Assembly: GCA_965203345.1 (NCBI GenBank)
Contig: CBDBCK010000027.1
Location: forward strand, 186,001 to 250,000
Source of the DNA: CBDBCK01 sp965203345
GTDB taxonomy: Bacteria; Chloroflexota; Dehalococcoidia; Lucifugimonadales; Lucifugimonadaceae
Reading direction: 5' to 3'
Length of the DNA: 64,000 nucleotides
The notes under the pieces were generated by a model. It was not told the DNA's origin. It worked only from the letters and a program-made list of their open reading frames with translations, and searched no databases. Below are positions 1 through 11,200 of the stretch, one piece after another. The number at the start of each line of letters is the position of its first letter. Positions within the stretch are counted from its first letter, which is position 1. Position numbers and translations under genes: made by a program.

Positions 1-3000
1 AATGAGGTAGTTTCGATCTTTATTCCGGAGGATCAGGAGCTTTATCCTGTTGGGGTAACCCCGGGCGGTTCACCCCTTCGGGGAGGTGATTACCTAATCG
101 GGGATGACGATTTTATCCCCGTAGTCGTCTCTTTTGAAGTGCCTCCGGGTGGCAGTTACACCGTTCGGGAAAATGTGGGACAGGAAATAACGGTAAATCT
201 GGATCAAGATCCTATGCAGACTCTGGAGATAGCTATAGCTACATTAGGCAGTCCCGGATCTGACTCTGATAATTCTGGGCAGGGTGTCGTTGAGATGGGG
301 ACGGATTACACTATAACTCCGACTATCGTAACCTTTGAATCTGGTGAGACTAGCACGACTCTGACGTTTATGGCGCTTGACGATGCCGTTGACGACGATG
401 GAGAGGCGGTGGAGCTCAGCTTCATGGATCCGCTTCCTCAAGGTGTAACGCGAACCGGAGCGGGTGATACCCTTACGGTGAACATAGAAGACGATGATGA
501 CCCTGACGTGACCCTGAGCTTCTCTGCAGCTGCCTATGACGTGACGGAAGGTGGCTCCGTGGCAACTATAGCGGTAGAAGCGGACGTTTTGCCTGAACGG
601 GCAATAACTGTAGCTGTAACTCCGACTGGAGCGTTGATTGACGTTGAGGTGGATGGCACACCGTTATCGGCTGATTCCATATTAGGGTCTATAGCTGCAG
701 ACCAGACAACGTTCATGTTTGAGTTAAGGGCGGTTGACGACAACATAAACGATGACGACGAGAGTGTAAATCTGGCTTTGGGTTCACCCAGCTCCGGTGT
801 ATTTATTGGTTCGCCGGATAGTGCCACCGTTAATATCATTGATGATGAAGAGCCTTCTATAGAGGTGTTCTTCTCTAGTCCTGCTACTCTTGTGGTTGCG
901 GAGGGGAATTCCGTGACGGTAACCGTGAGCTTAAGCCCTACCCCTGAAGAGCAGATAGTTATACCGATAACCATTATGGGAAGGGCTGGTCCAGATGGAG
1001 AGGATCCTACCGAAGGGTCAACAGCGCCCGGAGATTACACCTTGTCCCACGCTGACTATAACTCTGCGACTGGTGATTTGACCTTTATGTCTGGTGAGAC
1101 CAGTAAGGAACTGACTTTTATGGTGAACGCTGATGATGAGGACGACGATGACGAGGTAGTTACCCTGGGCTTCGGTAGTTCTCTTCCCGACGGCTTAACA
1201 GTGTCGGGTACCGGTAATGCTAATGCGGTTATAACGATAGACGATGATGATGACCCTGGTGTTACCCTGAGCTTCTCTGCAGCTACCTACGATGTGACGG
1301 AAGGTGGTGCTGGTGCAACTATAGTGGTAGAAGCTGACGTTTTGCCTGAACGGGCACTTAGTATAGCTGTAAGGCCGTCTGGCGATCTGAGCGACGTTGA
1401 GATGGATGGCATACCGTTATCGTCTAACCCAATATTGGGGTCTATAGCTGCAGACCAGACAACGTTCATGTTTGAGTTGGAGGCGGTTGACGACACCGTA
1501 GACGATGGCGGCAAGAGTGTAAATCTGGATTTGGATTCATCTACCCCCGGTGTATCTATTGTTTCGCCGGATAGTGCCACCGTTAATATCATTGATAATG
1601 ATTTTCCTTCTTTAGAAGTGTTCTTCTCTGCTCCTGCTTCTATTGTGGTTGCGGAGGGGAGTTCCGGGGTGGTAACCGTGACATTAAGTGCTGATCCTGA
1701 AAGGGAGATAGTTATACCGGTAACCATTACGGAAAGGGCTGGTCCAGATGGAGATGCTCCTACTGACGGGGGAACAGCGCCCGGGGATTACATCTTGTCC
1801 CACGCCGACTATGACTCTATGACCGGTGATTTGACCTTCAGAGCTGGTGATACCAGCAAGACACTGACTTTTGCAGCGACCACCGATGACGCGGACGACG
1901 ATGACGAGGTAGTTACCCTGGGCTTTGGCAGTTCTCTTCCCAACGGCGTAACGGTGTCGGGTAGTAATGATTCTAGTGCGGTTATAACGATAGGCGACGA
2001 CGATCATCCCGTAGTTACCTTGAGTTTCGATCCGTTGGAACGTTCTGTTATGGAAGGTCGCATCACTACAATAGATGTAAATCTGAGTGCTGACCCTGAG
2101 CGTGACCTGGAGATACCGTTGATAGTTGAACCCGGACCACAGGGGGATGACGGTACCATTGCCAGCGCTTTGGAAGATTATAACATTTCTACTTCTGTAA
2201 TGTTCGTGAGTGGTATGTTGCAGACTGTAGTCAATGTAAATGTGTTAAATGACGAGGTTGACGACGATGGTGAGAGTGTGAATGTGAGATTCGGTGACGT
2301 CCTCCCTCCCGGGGTTGAGGTTGATCCTGACATGGCTACGGCTGTCGTAATGATAGAGGACGATGATGACCCTGAAGTGACCCTGAGCTTCTCTGCAACT
2401 ACCTACGATGCGACGGAAGGTGGTGCCGGGGCAACTGTGATAGTAGAAGCTGACGTTTTGCCTGACCGCATACTTGAGATAATTGTAACGCCGTCTGGCG
2501 ATCTGAGCGACGTCCAGAGGGGCGGCACACCGTTATCGGCTACCCCAATATTGGGGTCTATAGCTGCACACCAGAGAACGTTGATGTTTACGCTAGACGC
2601 GGTTGACGACACCTTAGACGATGACGGCGAGAGTGTAAACCTGGCTTTGAGTTCACCTACCTCCGGTGTATCTATTGGTTTGCGGAGCAGTGCCGCCGTT
2701 AGCATCATTGATAATGACTTCCCTGAAATAACAGTGAGCTTCCCTCAAAGTAGTCCTCTTAACGTTGATGAGTCAGATTTGAGGTTGGTAAATGTGCTAT
2801 TAAGTGCTGCCCCCGAAAGGATGGTAGCTATACCGATAATCATTACGGAAGAAGCTGGTCCAGATGGACAGACTCCTACCACGCCCGGGGATTACATTCT
2901 GGTGCACTCTGACTACGACTCTGAGGCGGGGACTTTGACCTTTAGACCTCTTGAAACAGCGAAAGGATTGGGATTCCGGGCGGTTCAAGATACTGACGAT

Positions 3001-6000
3001 GATGACGATGAGGAGGTTGTGCTGAGTTTTGGTGCGCTTCCGACCAGGATAACGCAGGCTTCTGCTAATGAGAGGATTACGTTAAGGATAAGGGACGACG
3101 ACCCAGCCGAGGTTACCGTGAGCTTCGGTCTGCCGAACTACGAGGTTGAGGAAGGTATGAGCACGGCGGTAGAGGTAACGCTGAGCGCTGCCCCTGAGCG
3201 TACATTAGAGATACCGTTGCAGGTTACTCCCGGACCAACGGGGGATGACGGTACTACTGCTGATTCTTCGGATTACAACGTTCCTGCGACTGTAACGTTC
3301 AGAAGCGATCAAGACTCAGTTACGTTTGATATAGGCGGGGTGAATGACGGGGTTGACGACGATGGTGAGAGTGTGATTTTGAGTTTCGGTACTCTCCCTG
3401 ATTTCAGGGTTTCAACTTCAACTTCGTCTTCTGATACTACCACAATAGCTATCCTAGATACTGACGTTCCTGCTTTGGTAACTGCCAGTTTTGATCAGTC
3501 CGGATATACAGCAGGTGAAGGCAGAACTGTGGCTGTAACGTTGAGGCTGAGCGAACCTCCTGACAGGGCGGTAACTATACCTTTGACGGTGGGTGGTGAA
3601 GCCACCCCGGATCTCTACGGCGGCATCCCTGCCGAACTATCCTTCTCTGCTGACCAGGTTGAGGCAACCTTTACGTTTACTGCTGAGAACAATGATGAAA
3701 TCAGCTTTGAAAATCAAGTTGTGTCGTTGTCACTCGGTGCTCCTGTTTTCCCTGACGGAGACGTGGCTGGTAAAGATGTGGACGTAGATGCAACCGTCAA
3801 TATAGCTATTTTGGACGACGACCTTCCCGGCATAGAGATTTCGTTTGATGATGCGAGTCCTGCTGACTTATCTGAAGGCGACGAGGTTGCTATAATGGCA
3901 ACTTTGAGTGAGATACCTCAACGGGCGATAAGTATATTGGTGTCGGTGACCGGGCAGCACGGTCCAGACCAGCCCCATGGTGCGCAGGCTGATACTGATG
4001 ATTACACTTTGTCTTCTTCCGGCATGTTGGAGTTCGGCGCGGAAGACACCAGGGCAGTGGTTATCTTTAGAGCTGTAGATGATGACGTAGACGACGATGG
4101 TGAGCACTTCATGCTAACGTTTGGCAACCTGGGTGCCCCCCGACTGGCCGGTATAACAGCGGGTCCCGTACCTGATGTAACTATTGGCATAACAGACAAC
4201 GACGTTCCGAGAGTCACCGTGGGCTTTGATCAGTCTAGATTCCTATTGGATGAAGGTAATAACGCTCCTCGTGTGACTGTAAGACTAGATCGTCCCCCAG
4301 AACGCCAGATAACGGTTGAGATTACCCACACCCCTGTAACTACTGGTTCTGATGGCGGGGTAGCCGTTTTCGGAAGCGGAAGTTCAGGAGATTACTTCTT
4401 TGACTCTACCACTGTAACTTTTGGGGGGGCTCAAACAGAAGTGTTTATCGATGATATAGAAACGACCGATGATTCTGATGATGACGACGGAGAGAATGTG
4501 GTGCTGGGTTTGAATCCTTCTGGCAGTCGTGTTATGGTTGTTCCGGCGGGTGACCCATTAGGATTAGACTTAGACCGAACAGCAACATTGATTATAAGGG
4601 ATAACGACTATCCCGAGGTTATGGTCTCCTTCAGCTTTTCCAGCTATACGGTGGATGAAGGCGGATCAGGCATTGATGTAACAGTAGATCTGTCTCATAT
4701 TCCCGACCGTGAGATAACAGTGCCTGTAATTGTTAGAGGAGGTCTTCGTTCCAGTTTGTCTACCGGCTTCCCTGTAGATTTGACTTTTGGGGCATCCGAG
4801 ATGGCTCAAAGTTTCAGGGTGGCGGCTTCGGATGATGGTGACGATGAAGACAAGGCTCCGGTTATCCTGGGTCTGGATCTGAGTGGCTTTAGTGCAGACG
4901 ACCGTATATCTACAGGTGCTCGAGGTACTACGGCGATAAACATTGTGGACGACGATGTGAGTGTGTCTTTCTCTGAATCGTCTTATACGGTTGAGGAAGG
5001 TCTTGAGGGGACGATAATAGTTAGGTTGAGCGAACCAGCGCCTAGAGCTTTGTCTCTATATATAGAGGGTTACGCGGGTCTATCTACTAATGAGATTTCG
5101 TTCTCCATTGGAGAGGCGGATAAGAGTGTGAGTGTAATGGGTCTGCATGATGCGGATTCTGAAGACGAATCACCGGTTACGCTGAGTTTAGTCAGTTCCC
5201 CGTCTGGTTCTCCTGGTATAGATTTTGGCAGTCCACTAAGCAATACCAGTGCATCTTTAAGAGTTACGGATGACGATATAGCTGCGCTGTCTTTTGACCG
5301 GGAGTCCTACTTTGTTGAAGAGGGGGAAACTATCCTTCTGGGTGTGAGTCTGGATCAGCCTCTACGCGAAGATATAACGTTACGTGTTGATCGCCGTGTA
5401 CCAGGTACTAGCACTGTAGGAACCGTTATTGGTTCTGTAACCTTTGGTTCTGGTGGTAATATACAGGAGAATATTACTCTGATGGTTGAAGAGGACATGG
5501 TTGCTGAGCCTGACGCGATTTTTGACCTGGTGTTATCCTACAACCCTAGTGAAGGTTTGCAGCATGGTGTAAACTTTGCGATTGGGAGGATAGTAGCGAC
5601 TCTAACGGTTCTGGACAACGATCGTGAGCTTACATTTACCCCTTCACCTTCATCGGTTCCTGGTCCTCGTGTGGAAATTAGTGTGCGCGGCGCTAGTGGA
5701 TCAAATGTTCGTGAACTGGATGAGTCTGCAGGCGGTACGGTTGTGATTGAGGAGTTCAACGATCCTCTTCCTATGCCTGAACCTTTTGGCATAGACTTTG
5801 CGTCCGGGACCTTGTTTGCTATCATCCCAATGGACAGTTCTGGTAATCCTATTGAGAATTTCGCTCCTGATGTAATAGACGTGTGTCTACCTGTAACGTC
5901 TGATGCTCGTTTCGGCGTTGAAGGTAGTTTGTCCAGATTACGCATGTACTACCTGGACACAGACATGGAAGGAGCGACCTGGGAGATTGTGGAAGGTGCG

Positions 6001-7902
6001 AGTCTGGCTGAAAACGGGGAGCATGTCTGTGCGAACGTTACGCAGTTTTCCCTTTTTGTTTTGGGCTTTTTTGAACTTGTGGAGCTGTCTTTTGATAGCG
6101 AGTCCTACGTTGTTGAAGAGGGGGAAGGTATCCGTCTTGGTGTGATGCTGGATCGGCCTCTACGAGTAACAGAAGCTGTAACGTTACGTGTTGATCGCCG
6201 TGTACCAGGTACTAGCGCTGTAGGAACCGTTATTGGCTCTGTAACCTTTGTTTCTGGTGGTGTTACAGAGGCGGCTATTACTCTGACGGTTGACGAGGAC
6301 CCGGTTGCTGAGCCTGACGCGACTTTTGACCTGGTGTTATCCTATGACCTTAGTGAAGGTTTGCAGCATGGTGTAAACTTTGCGATTGGGAGGCCAGAAG
6401 CGACTCTAACGGTTCTGGACGATGATCGTGAGCGTACATTTACCCCTTCACTTTCATCGGTTCCTGGTCCTCGTGTGGAAATTAGTGTGCGCGGCGCTAG
6501 TGGATCAAATGTTCGTAAACTGGATGAGTCTGCAGGCGGTACGGTTGTGATTGAGGAGTTCACCGCTCCTCTTCCTAGTCCTGAACCTTTTGGCATAGAC
6601 TTTGCGGACGGGACCTCGTTTGCTATCACCCCAATGGACAGTTCTGGTAATCCTATTGAGACTTTCGCTCCTGGTGTAATAGACGTGTGTCTACCTGTAA
6701 CGTCTGATGCTCGTTTCGGCGTTGAAGGTAGTTTGTCCAGATTAAGCATGTACTACCTGGACATAGACATGGACGGATTACCCGTGGAAGGAGCGACCTG
6801 GGAGATTGTGGAAGGTGCGAGTCTGGCTGAAAACGGGGAGCATGTCTGTGCGAACGTTACGCAGTTTTCCCTTTTTGTTTTGGGCTTTGTTGAACTTGTG
6901 GAGCTGTCTTTTGATAGCGAGTCCTACGTTGTTGAAGAAGGGAAAGATATCCGTCTGGGTGTGATGCTGGATCGGCCTCTACGAGTACCAGAAGATGTAA
7001 CGTTACGTGTTGATCGCCGTGTACCAGGTACTAGCGCTGTAGGAACCGTTATTGGCTCTGTAACCTTTGTTTCTGGTGGTGGTACAGAGGCGGCTATTAC
7101 TCTGACGGTTGAAGATGACGCGGATACTGAGGACGCGACTTTTGACCTGGTGTTATCCTATGACCCTGACCCTGACCCTCTTGCAGGTTTGCAGCATGGT
7201 GTAAACTTTGCGGCGGGGATGACAAAAGCGACTCTAATGGTTCTGGACAACGATCGTGAGCGTACATTCCCTCTATCGGTTCCCGGGGGTTCTGGTGGTT
7301 CTTCTCCGGGTGCTCGTGTGGATGTTAACGTGCGCGGCGCTAGTGGATCACATGTTCGTGAACTGGATGAGTCTGCAGGCGGTACGGTTGTGATTAGGGA
7401 GTTCACCGGTCGTCTTCCTAGGCCTGAACCTTTTGGCATAGACTTTGCGTCCGGGACCTTGTTTGATATCACCCCACGGGATTCTTCTCGTATGCGTATT
7501 GAGACTTTCGAGCCTGATGTAATAGACGTGTGTCTACCTGTAACGTCTAGTGCTCGTTTCGGCGTTGAAGGTAGTTTGTCCAGATTAAGCATGTACTACC
7601 TGGAAACAGACATGGACGGATCGCCCGTGGAAGGAGCGACCTGGGATATGGTGGAAGGTGCGAGGCTGGCTGAAAACGGGGAGCATGTCTGTGCGAACAT
7701 TACGCAGTTTTCCCTTTTTGTTTTGGGCTTTGTTGAGCTTGAGGAAGACGACAGTCGTAGGGCCAGACTTCTTCCGCCTACTGGAGGGATTTCCGTTTCG
7801 TCTGTTTGGTTGTTCGTCCTGTTTTCACTTGGCGGCTTGCTTGTAACGTCTGGCAGCATCTGGCTGGCGGTGAGTCGGCGTCGGGTGTTTACCTCACGCT
7901 AG
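1..7902 (+). CDS. Giant Calx-beta repeat surface protein, 5' end outside window
   Basis: The frame is open from base 1, so only the last 2633 residues are visible and the start lies upstream. It is built of about 16 tandem modules of roughly 110-130 residues. Most open with a pattern like VTLSF...Y.V.EG and end in acidic DDDD-type turns, as in Calx-beta calcium-binding domains. The last three modules (from about 5287, 6085 and 6904) are longer: each joins a Calx-beta unit to a domain of about 150 residues carrying two cysteines (DVCLPVT and HVCANVTQF). The C-terminus has LPPTG at 7771-7785, a hydrophobic segment and an arginine-rich tail, the layout of a sortase signal. I infer a calcium-stabilised, cell-surface adhesin-like protein. 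No enzymatic domain is seen. Confidence 0.85.
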   Translation, partial: NEVVSIFIPEDQELYPVGVTPGGSPLRGGDYLIGDDDFIPVVVSFEVPPGGSYTVRENVGQEITVNLDQDPMQTLEIAIATLGSPGSDSDNSGQGVVEMGTDYTITPTIVTFESGETSTTLTFMALDDAVDDDGEAVELSFMDPLPQGVTRTGAGDTLTVNIEDDDDPDVTLSFSAAAYDVTEGGSVATIAVEADVLPERAITVAVTPTGALIDVEVDGTPLSADSILGSIAADQTTFMFELRAVDDNINDDDESVNLALGSPSSGVFIGSPDSATVNIIDDEEPSIEVFFSSPATLVVAEGNSVTVTVSLSPTPEEQIVIPITIMGRAGPDGEDPTEGSTAPGDYTLSHADYNSATGDLTFMSGETSKELTFMVNADDEDDDDEVVTLGFGSSLPDGLTVSGTGNANAVITIDDDDDPGVTLSFSAATYDVTEGGAGATIVVEADVLPERALSIAVRPSGDLSDVEMDGIPLSSNPILGSIAADQTTFMFELEAVDDTVDDGGKSVNLDLDSSTPGVSIVSPDSATVNIIDNDFPSLEVFFSAPASIVVAEGSSGVVTVTLSADPEREIVIPVTITERAGPDGDAPTDGGTAPGDYILSHADYDSMTGDLTFRAGDTSKTLTFAATTDDADDDDEVVTLGFGSSLPNGVTVSGSNDSSAVITIGDDDHPVVTLSFDPLERSVMEGRITTIDVNLSADPERDLEIPLIVEPGPQGDDGTIASALEDYNISTSVMFVSGMLQTVVNVNVLNDEVDDDGESVNVRFGDVLPPGVEVDPDMATAVVMIEDDDDPEVTLSFSATTYDATEGGAGATVIVEADVLPDRILEIIVTPSGDLSDVQRGGTPLSATPILGSIAAHQRTLMFTLDAVDDTLDDDGESVNLALSSPTSGVSIGLRSSAAVSIIDNDFPEITVSFPQSSPLNVDESDLRLVNVLLSAAPERMVAIPIIITEEAGPDGQTPTTPGDYILVHSDYDSEAGTLTFRPLETAKGLGFRAVQDTDDDDDEEVVLSFGALPTRITQASANERITLRIRDDDPAEVTVSFGLPNYEVEEGMSTAVEVTLSAAPERTLEIPLQVTPGPTGDDGTTADSSDYNVPATVTFRSDQDSVTFDIGGVNDGVDDDGESVILSFGTLPDFRVSTSTSSSDTTTIAILDTDVPALVTASFDQSGYTAGEGRTVAVTLRLSEPPDRAVTIPLTVGGEATPDLYGGIPAELSFSADQVEATFTFTAENNDEISFENQVVSLSLGAPVFPDGDVAGKDVDVDATVNIAILDDDLPGIEISFDDASPADLSEGDEVAIMATLSEIPQRAISILVSVTGQHGPDQPHGAQADTDDYTLSSSGMLEFGAEDTRAVVIFRAVDDDVDDDGEHFMLTFGNLGAPRLAGITAGPVPDVTIGITDNDVPRVTVGFDQSRFLLDEGNNAPRVTVRLDRPPERQITVEITHTPVTTGSDGGVAVFGSGSSGDYFFDSTTVTFGGAQTEVFIDDIETTDDSDDDDGENVVLGLNPSGSRVMVVPAGDPLGLDLDRTATLIIRDNDYPEVMVSFSFSSYTVDEGGSGIDVTVDLSHIPDREITVPVIVRGGLRSSLSTGFPVDLTFGASEMAQSFRVAASDDGDDEDKAPVILGLDLSGFSADDRISTGARGTTAINIVDDDVSVSFSESSYTVEEGLEGTIIVRLSEPAPRALSLYIEGYAGLSTNEISFSIGEADKSVSVMGLHDADSEDESPVTLSLVSSPSGSPGIDFGSPLSNTSASLRVTDDDIAALSFDRESYFVEEGETILLGVSLDQPLREDITLRVDRRVPGTSTVGTVIGSVTFGSGGNIQENITLMVEEDMVAEPDAIFDLVLSYNPSEGLQHGVNFAIGRIVATLTVLDNDRELTFTPSPSSVPGPRVEISVRGASGSNVRELDESAGGTVVIEEFNDPLPMPEPFGIDFASGTLFAIIPMDSSGNPIENFAPDVIDVCLPVTSDARFGVEGSLSRLRMYYLDTDMEGATWEIVEGASLAENGEHVCANVTQFSLFVLGFFELVELSFDSESYVVEEGEGIRLGVMLDRPLRVTEAVTLRVDRRVPGTSAVGTVIGSVTFVSGGVTEAAITLTVDEDPVAEPDATFDLVLSYDLSEGLQHGVNFAIGRPEATLTVLDDDRERTFTPSLSSVPGPRVEISVRGASGSNVRKLDESAGGTVVIEEFTAPLPSPEPFGIDFADGTSFAITPMDSSGNPIETFAPGVIDVCLPVTSDARFGVEGSLSRLSMYYLDIDMDGLPVEGATWEIVEGASLAENGEHVCANVTQFSLFVLGFVELVELSFDSESYVVEEGKDIRLGVMLDRPLRVPEDVTLRVDRRVPGTSAVGTVIGSVTFVSGGGTEAAITLTVEDDADTEDATFDLVLSYDPDPDPLAGLQHGVNFAAGMTKATLMVLDNDRERTFPLSVPGGSGGSSPGARVDVNVRGASGSHVRELDESAGGTVVIREFTGRLPRPEPFGIDFASGTLFDITPRDSSRMRIETFEPDVIDVCLPVTSSARFGVEGSLSRLSMYYLETDMDGSPVEGATWDMVEGARLAENGEHVCANITQFSLFVLGFVELEEDDSRRARLLPPTGGISVSSVWLFVLFSLGGLLVTSGSIWLAVSRRRVFTSR
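5287..7735 (+). repeat. Triplicated long C-terminal module of the surface protein
   Basis: Three nearly identical units begin at about 5287, 6085 and 6904, a spacing of 798 and 819 bases. Each encodes a Calx-beta unit followed by the two-cysteine domain that ends near FSLFVLGF. Long stretches are identical at the DNA level, for instance around GTACCAGGTACTAGC and GGCGCTAGTGGATCA. This points to recent tandem duplication or ongoing gene conversion, whereas the upstream Calx-beta units are clearly diverged. Confidence 0.85.
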
Positions 7903-7909
7903 CTCTCAT

Positions 7910-8014
7910 TTTCCACCTGCTGGAGATGTTTTTGGTTCCTCTGTTTGGTTCCTCGCCCTGTTTTCGTTTGGTGGTTTGCTTGTAATGTCTGGCAGCATCT
8001 GGCTGGTCGCGTAA
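7910..8014 (+). pseudogene. Ghost copy of the surface-protein sorting signal
   Basis: Just after the stop of the giant gene, a 34-codon stretch ending in TAA at 8012 repeats the gene's own C-terminus. It reads FPPAGDVFGSSVW, then a hydrophobic run LLVMSGSIWL, against LPPTGGISVSSVW and LLVTSGSIWL in the intact gene. The DNA is closely similar (for example TCTGGCAGCATCTGGCTGG in both). It has no start codon, the Thr of LPPTG is Ala and the basic tail is lost, so it is a relic of a duplicated 3' end. Confidence 0.75.
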
Positions 8015-8100
8015 TCGGTGTTGTTCAGCAGTCGGCAGTAGTTTCCTCAGTTTCCTCTCTCCGACAAGAAGGTCAGGGTGAAGTAAGTGATGGTTTTGCT

Positions 8101-8176
8101 GCCCCCGTAGCTCAGCTGGATAGAGCGCCGGCCTCCGAAGCCGGGAGCGCGAGTTCGAATCTCGCCGGGGGCGCCA
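8101..8176 (+). tRNA. tRNA-Arg (anticodon CCG)
   Basis: The cloverleaf folds completely. The acceptor stem is GCCCCCG with CGGGGGC, the D arm is GCTC/GAGC, the anticodon stem is CCGGC/GCCGG with loop CTCCGAA (anticodon CCG at 8135-8137), and the T arm is GCGAG/CTCGC with loop TTCGAAT. The discriminator G at 8173 is followed by an encoded CCA at 8174-8176. It reads the CGG codon. Confidence 0.97.
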
Positions 8177-8225
8177 ATAATGTCAGTAGCGCCAAATGGT
8201 GTATGCTAGATTTTTGAGAGGTTAA

Positions 8226-11200
8226 TTGAGCTCATCTGATTCTCATTTTCTGAAATTCGGCGCAGGACTGGTTAGCGCGCTTGCTGCTCGTATAGAGGAG
8301 TTGCGCCTCGCTGATCCTATGGGAGCTGTAACGGTATCTGCTCCTGGTTACTGCTCGGAATTTTTTGTACGGCGTGCGATGTTGGAACGGTTTCCAAATG
8401 GTACGTTCAACGTCAGGTTCATTAGGTTGGCACGCCTTTCCCATGAGCTAGCCTTTTTTTCTTCCTCTGCCCGAGCCCTCCCTCCGCTAAACAGCCTTGC
8501 ATTGGGAAGGATTGTAAGGGCGTCGTTAGGTCGAGAATGGGGAGTGGCCGGCAGTCACGTGTCTTCTCAGAGCGTCTTCCGCCGGACGTTTCGAGATATG
8601 ACTGTACTGGAGAAACTGTGCCTGCGAAATATGGACACCTTAAGGAGGAGGGTTTCTTCTAGATTATGGGATTCCTACAGCCTGTATCGCCGCTTCACTG
8701 ACGCCACCTTTAGCGATGAGGTTGATGACGTGCGTCTGGCACTTCAAACCGTGCGGACGAATGATGAGGCAGTCTCACGGTTGGGCCGCGTTATAGTTAT
8801 GGTTACCGAGCCTTGCCTGCCGCATCTTTTGCCGTTGCAAGACGCTTTGCGACTTCTGCCTTGCGGAGAGACCTTTTTTGCTGTGTCCGGGGACGAAAAT
8901 TCGGATGCTCTCTCTTACGGTTCAACGCTTCCTCCACATAAACCGCTACTGCCTTTACCAGACGCTGAAACCAGGTTCTTCTCTGCATCGGATCCGGTTT
9001 CGGAGGCGCGTTCCGCGGTACGCAACGTAGTAACGTTGGTTCGCAAAGGCAAACGTCCAGGGTCGATAGCTATTTTGTATAACAACTCTCTCTATGGTGA
9101 GCGCGTCTCTCTGGCTCTTGAGGAGACAGGTATCCCGTTTTTCTTACCTAATCCTCGTCCTCTTCTGAGGCGACCAGAAGGACGACTTGTCTTGCAGTTC
9201 CTGGAACTGGTTTCTTCACAAACCCCCTTTGATCTATTCTTCGAGATGCTCGCCTCTTACCCTTTCAATAACCTGCGACAATCTGGAGGGAAAGGTGGTG
9301 ACAAACGAGCAGGAGAGCTGCCCTACGCACTGTGGAAGAGCTTTGCCCGCAAAGCCAACCTTTCACGCAAGCCGTTGTCTGAATGGCGCGGACAGCTCAC
9401 GTTGCTGAACGATGCCGGTTCCACCTTGAATAGTGATGAACTGTGGCGCAGTTTCTGCCTTTTTGTGGAGAGGTTTTCTAGGGACGCTACTCCACCGCGT
9501 GGTAGATCTTTTGGCGCATGGACTAACTGGTTGCTCTCGTTTTTAGAAAGATACCCGAACGTCCCAAATCACCACGAGGCACAACTGCGTATGGAGCAGC
9601 TGATAGCCCGCTTAAAGGAGATAAGCGCTCTAGACGGATTAAAGAAAAGCCCTGCGTTTGCTGATATGCCCTCAAGCGAGGTTATATCTAATGTGTCTCT
9701 CGCCTATTTTCGGGAAGTCGTGGAAGAGGCTTTGTCATCGGTGCCTAATAGGGACGCGGCTAAGGGCACAGAGGTGTTTGTGGGTTCTATAGACGACGCG
9801 GCGGGTGCTCTTTTTGAGACAGTTTTTATACTTGGTATGTCGGAAGGAGACTTCCCTAGATCGTCTTCAGGTGGCTCTATGTTTGATAATGAGACACGCC
9901 AGGACCTGGATGCCTCCGGCCGGTTTCTTCCTGGTAAAAACGAGGAAGCTTTGATGAATCTACGCCGCTTTAGGTTGGTACTGGAGGCGGCCTCCGTTCG
10001 GTTTTTGTATTGGCCTGCTTCTTCCTCCGCCGGTGGCAGGCCCGAAGTTCCTCCGTCTCCCTGGTTTATGGAACAGTTCCGTGAAATGTCTGGTGTCCCT
10101 CGTCTAGAAGCGCGTAAGATGTTTGACTTCCCGTCCGGCCTTGAACGTGCGACAAGCAGGCTCCCACCATCGGAGTTGGAGAGCTCTGCGTCCGCTCCGG
10201 AGTTCGATTTTGCGATGACGGCAGCTTTGACTTCCACTTCGGACGAGCCCCAACGAGCAAAGATACGAAGGGCTCTTGTGGAGCGTTTATTTCCTGTAGC
10301 CTCACGCGGCCTGAGACTAAAGACTGATAGAAGAAGCGCCAACTTTACGCAGTACGATGGGAATCTGTCCAATGTAGAGGAGTTTATCAAGGTGGTCGCA
10401 AGACACACTTCCTCTACATCTCGCTACGAGGAGTACGCAAAGTGCCCTTTCCGTTACTTTGCATCCTATATTTTGAATATATCCGACGATCCATACGGGG
10501 AAGATGAGATGAGACTTTCCCCGATGTTGGCGGGTTCATTGGTCCATGAAGTGTTGTACCGTTTCTGCAAGTGGCGCATGGAGAAGCATGAGTTCGGAAA
10601 ATCGCCTATGCACAAAGAAGCACAACGCGCCGAACTGCACAGAACGGCATGGGAGACGTTCCGCGAGACGCCCTCCAATATTATTTCCGTGCCTGTTGCC
10701 GTCTGGGAGATGGAACAGCGTATATTACTGCGCTCGTTAGACCGATGGCTTGACGAAGACTTACTCCGTCTTGAACAAGGTTGGACGCCGCAAGATTTGG
10801 AGGTGGAGTTTGGCGGACTCCTGAAGTTTAACGACGACGGTGAAGATTTGCCGGTCTTGACTATGGTTTCTCCGGACATAGACACGCCCTTAAAGATAAC
10901 GGGCAGGATAGACAGGATAGACGCGTCTCTGGACGGACGTTCATTTTTTGTCATAGATTATAAGACTGGCCGCATATCAACTTATAAGAACGATCCCTTG
11001 CAGTCCGGCGAGGCTCTACAGCTCCCGGTATACGCGGAGGCTGTTTTGGCAATGAACGACACCGCAGAATTGGACGATGTTCATTATGCGTATTGGCGAG
11101 TGTCTCCTATAGACGGATCAGTTCTACAGGAGCTCCGACTTTCCGAAGTGAGAGACGATCTGCGTAACACCTTGAGGATTTTGTCGGAAGGTATCAGGTC

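Noticed and set aside
534..7592. Several long minus-strand open frames inside the surface-protein gene, three of them similar to each other
   Set aside because: They mirror the repeats of the plus-strand gene, have no ribosome sites and exist only because the coding strand is repetitive.
7945..8217. Plus-strand open frame of 90 codons
   Set aside because: It runs straight through tRNA-Arg and the ghost anchor in another frame.
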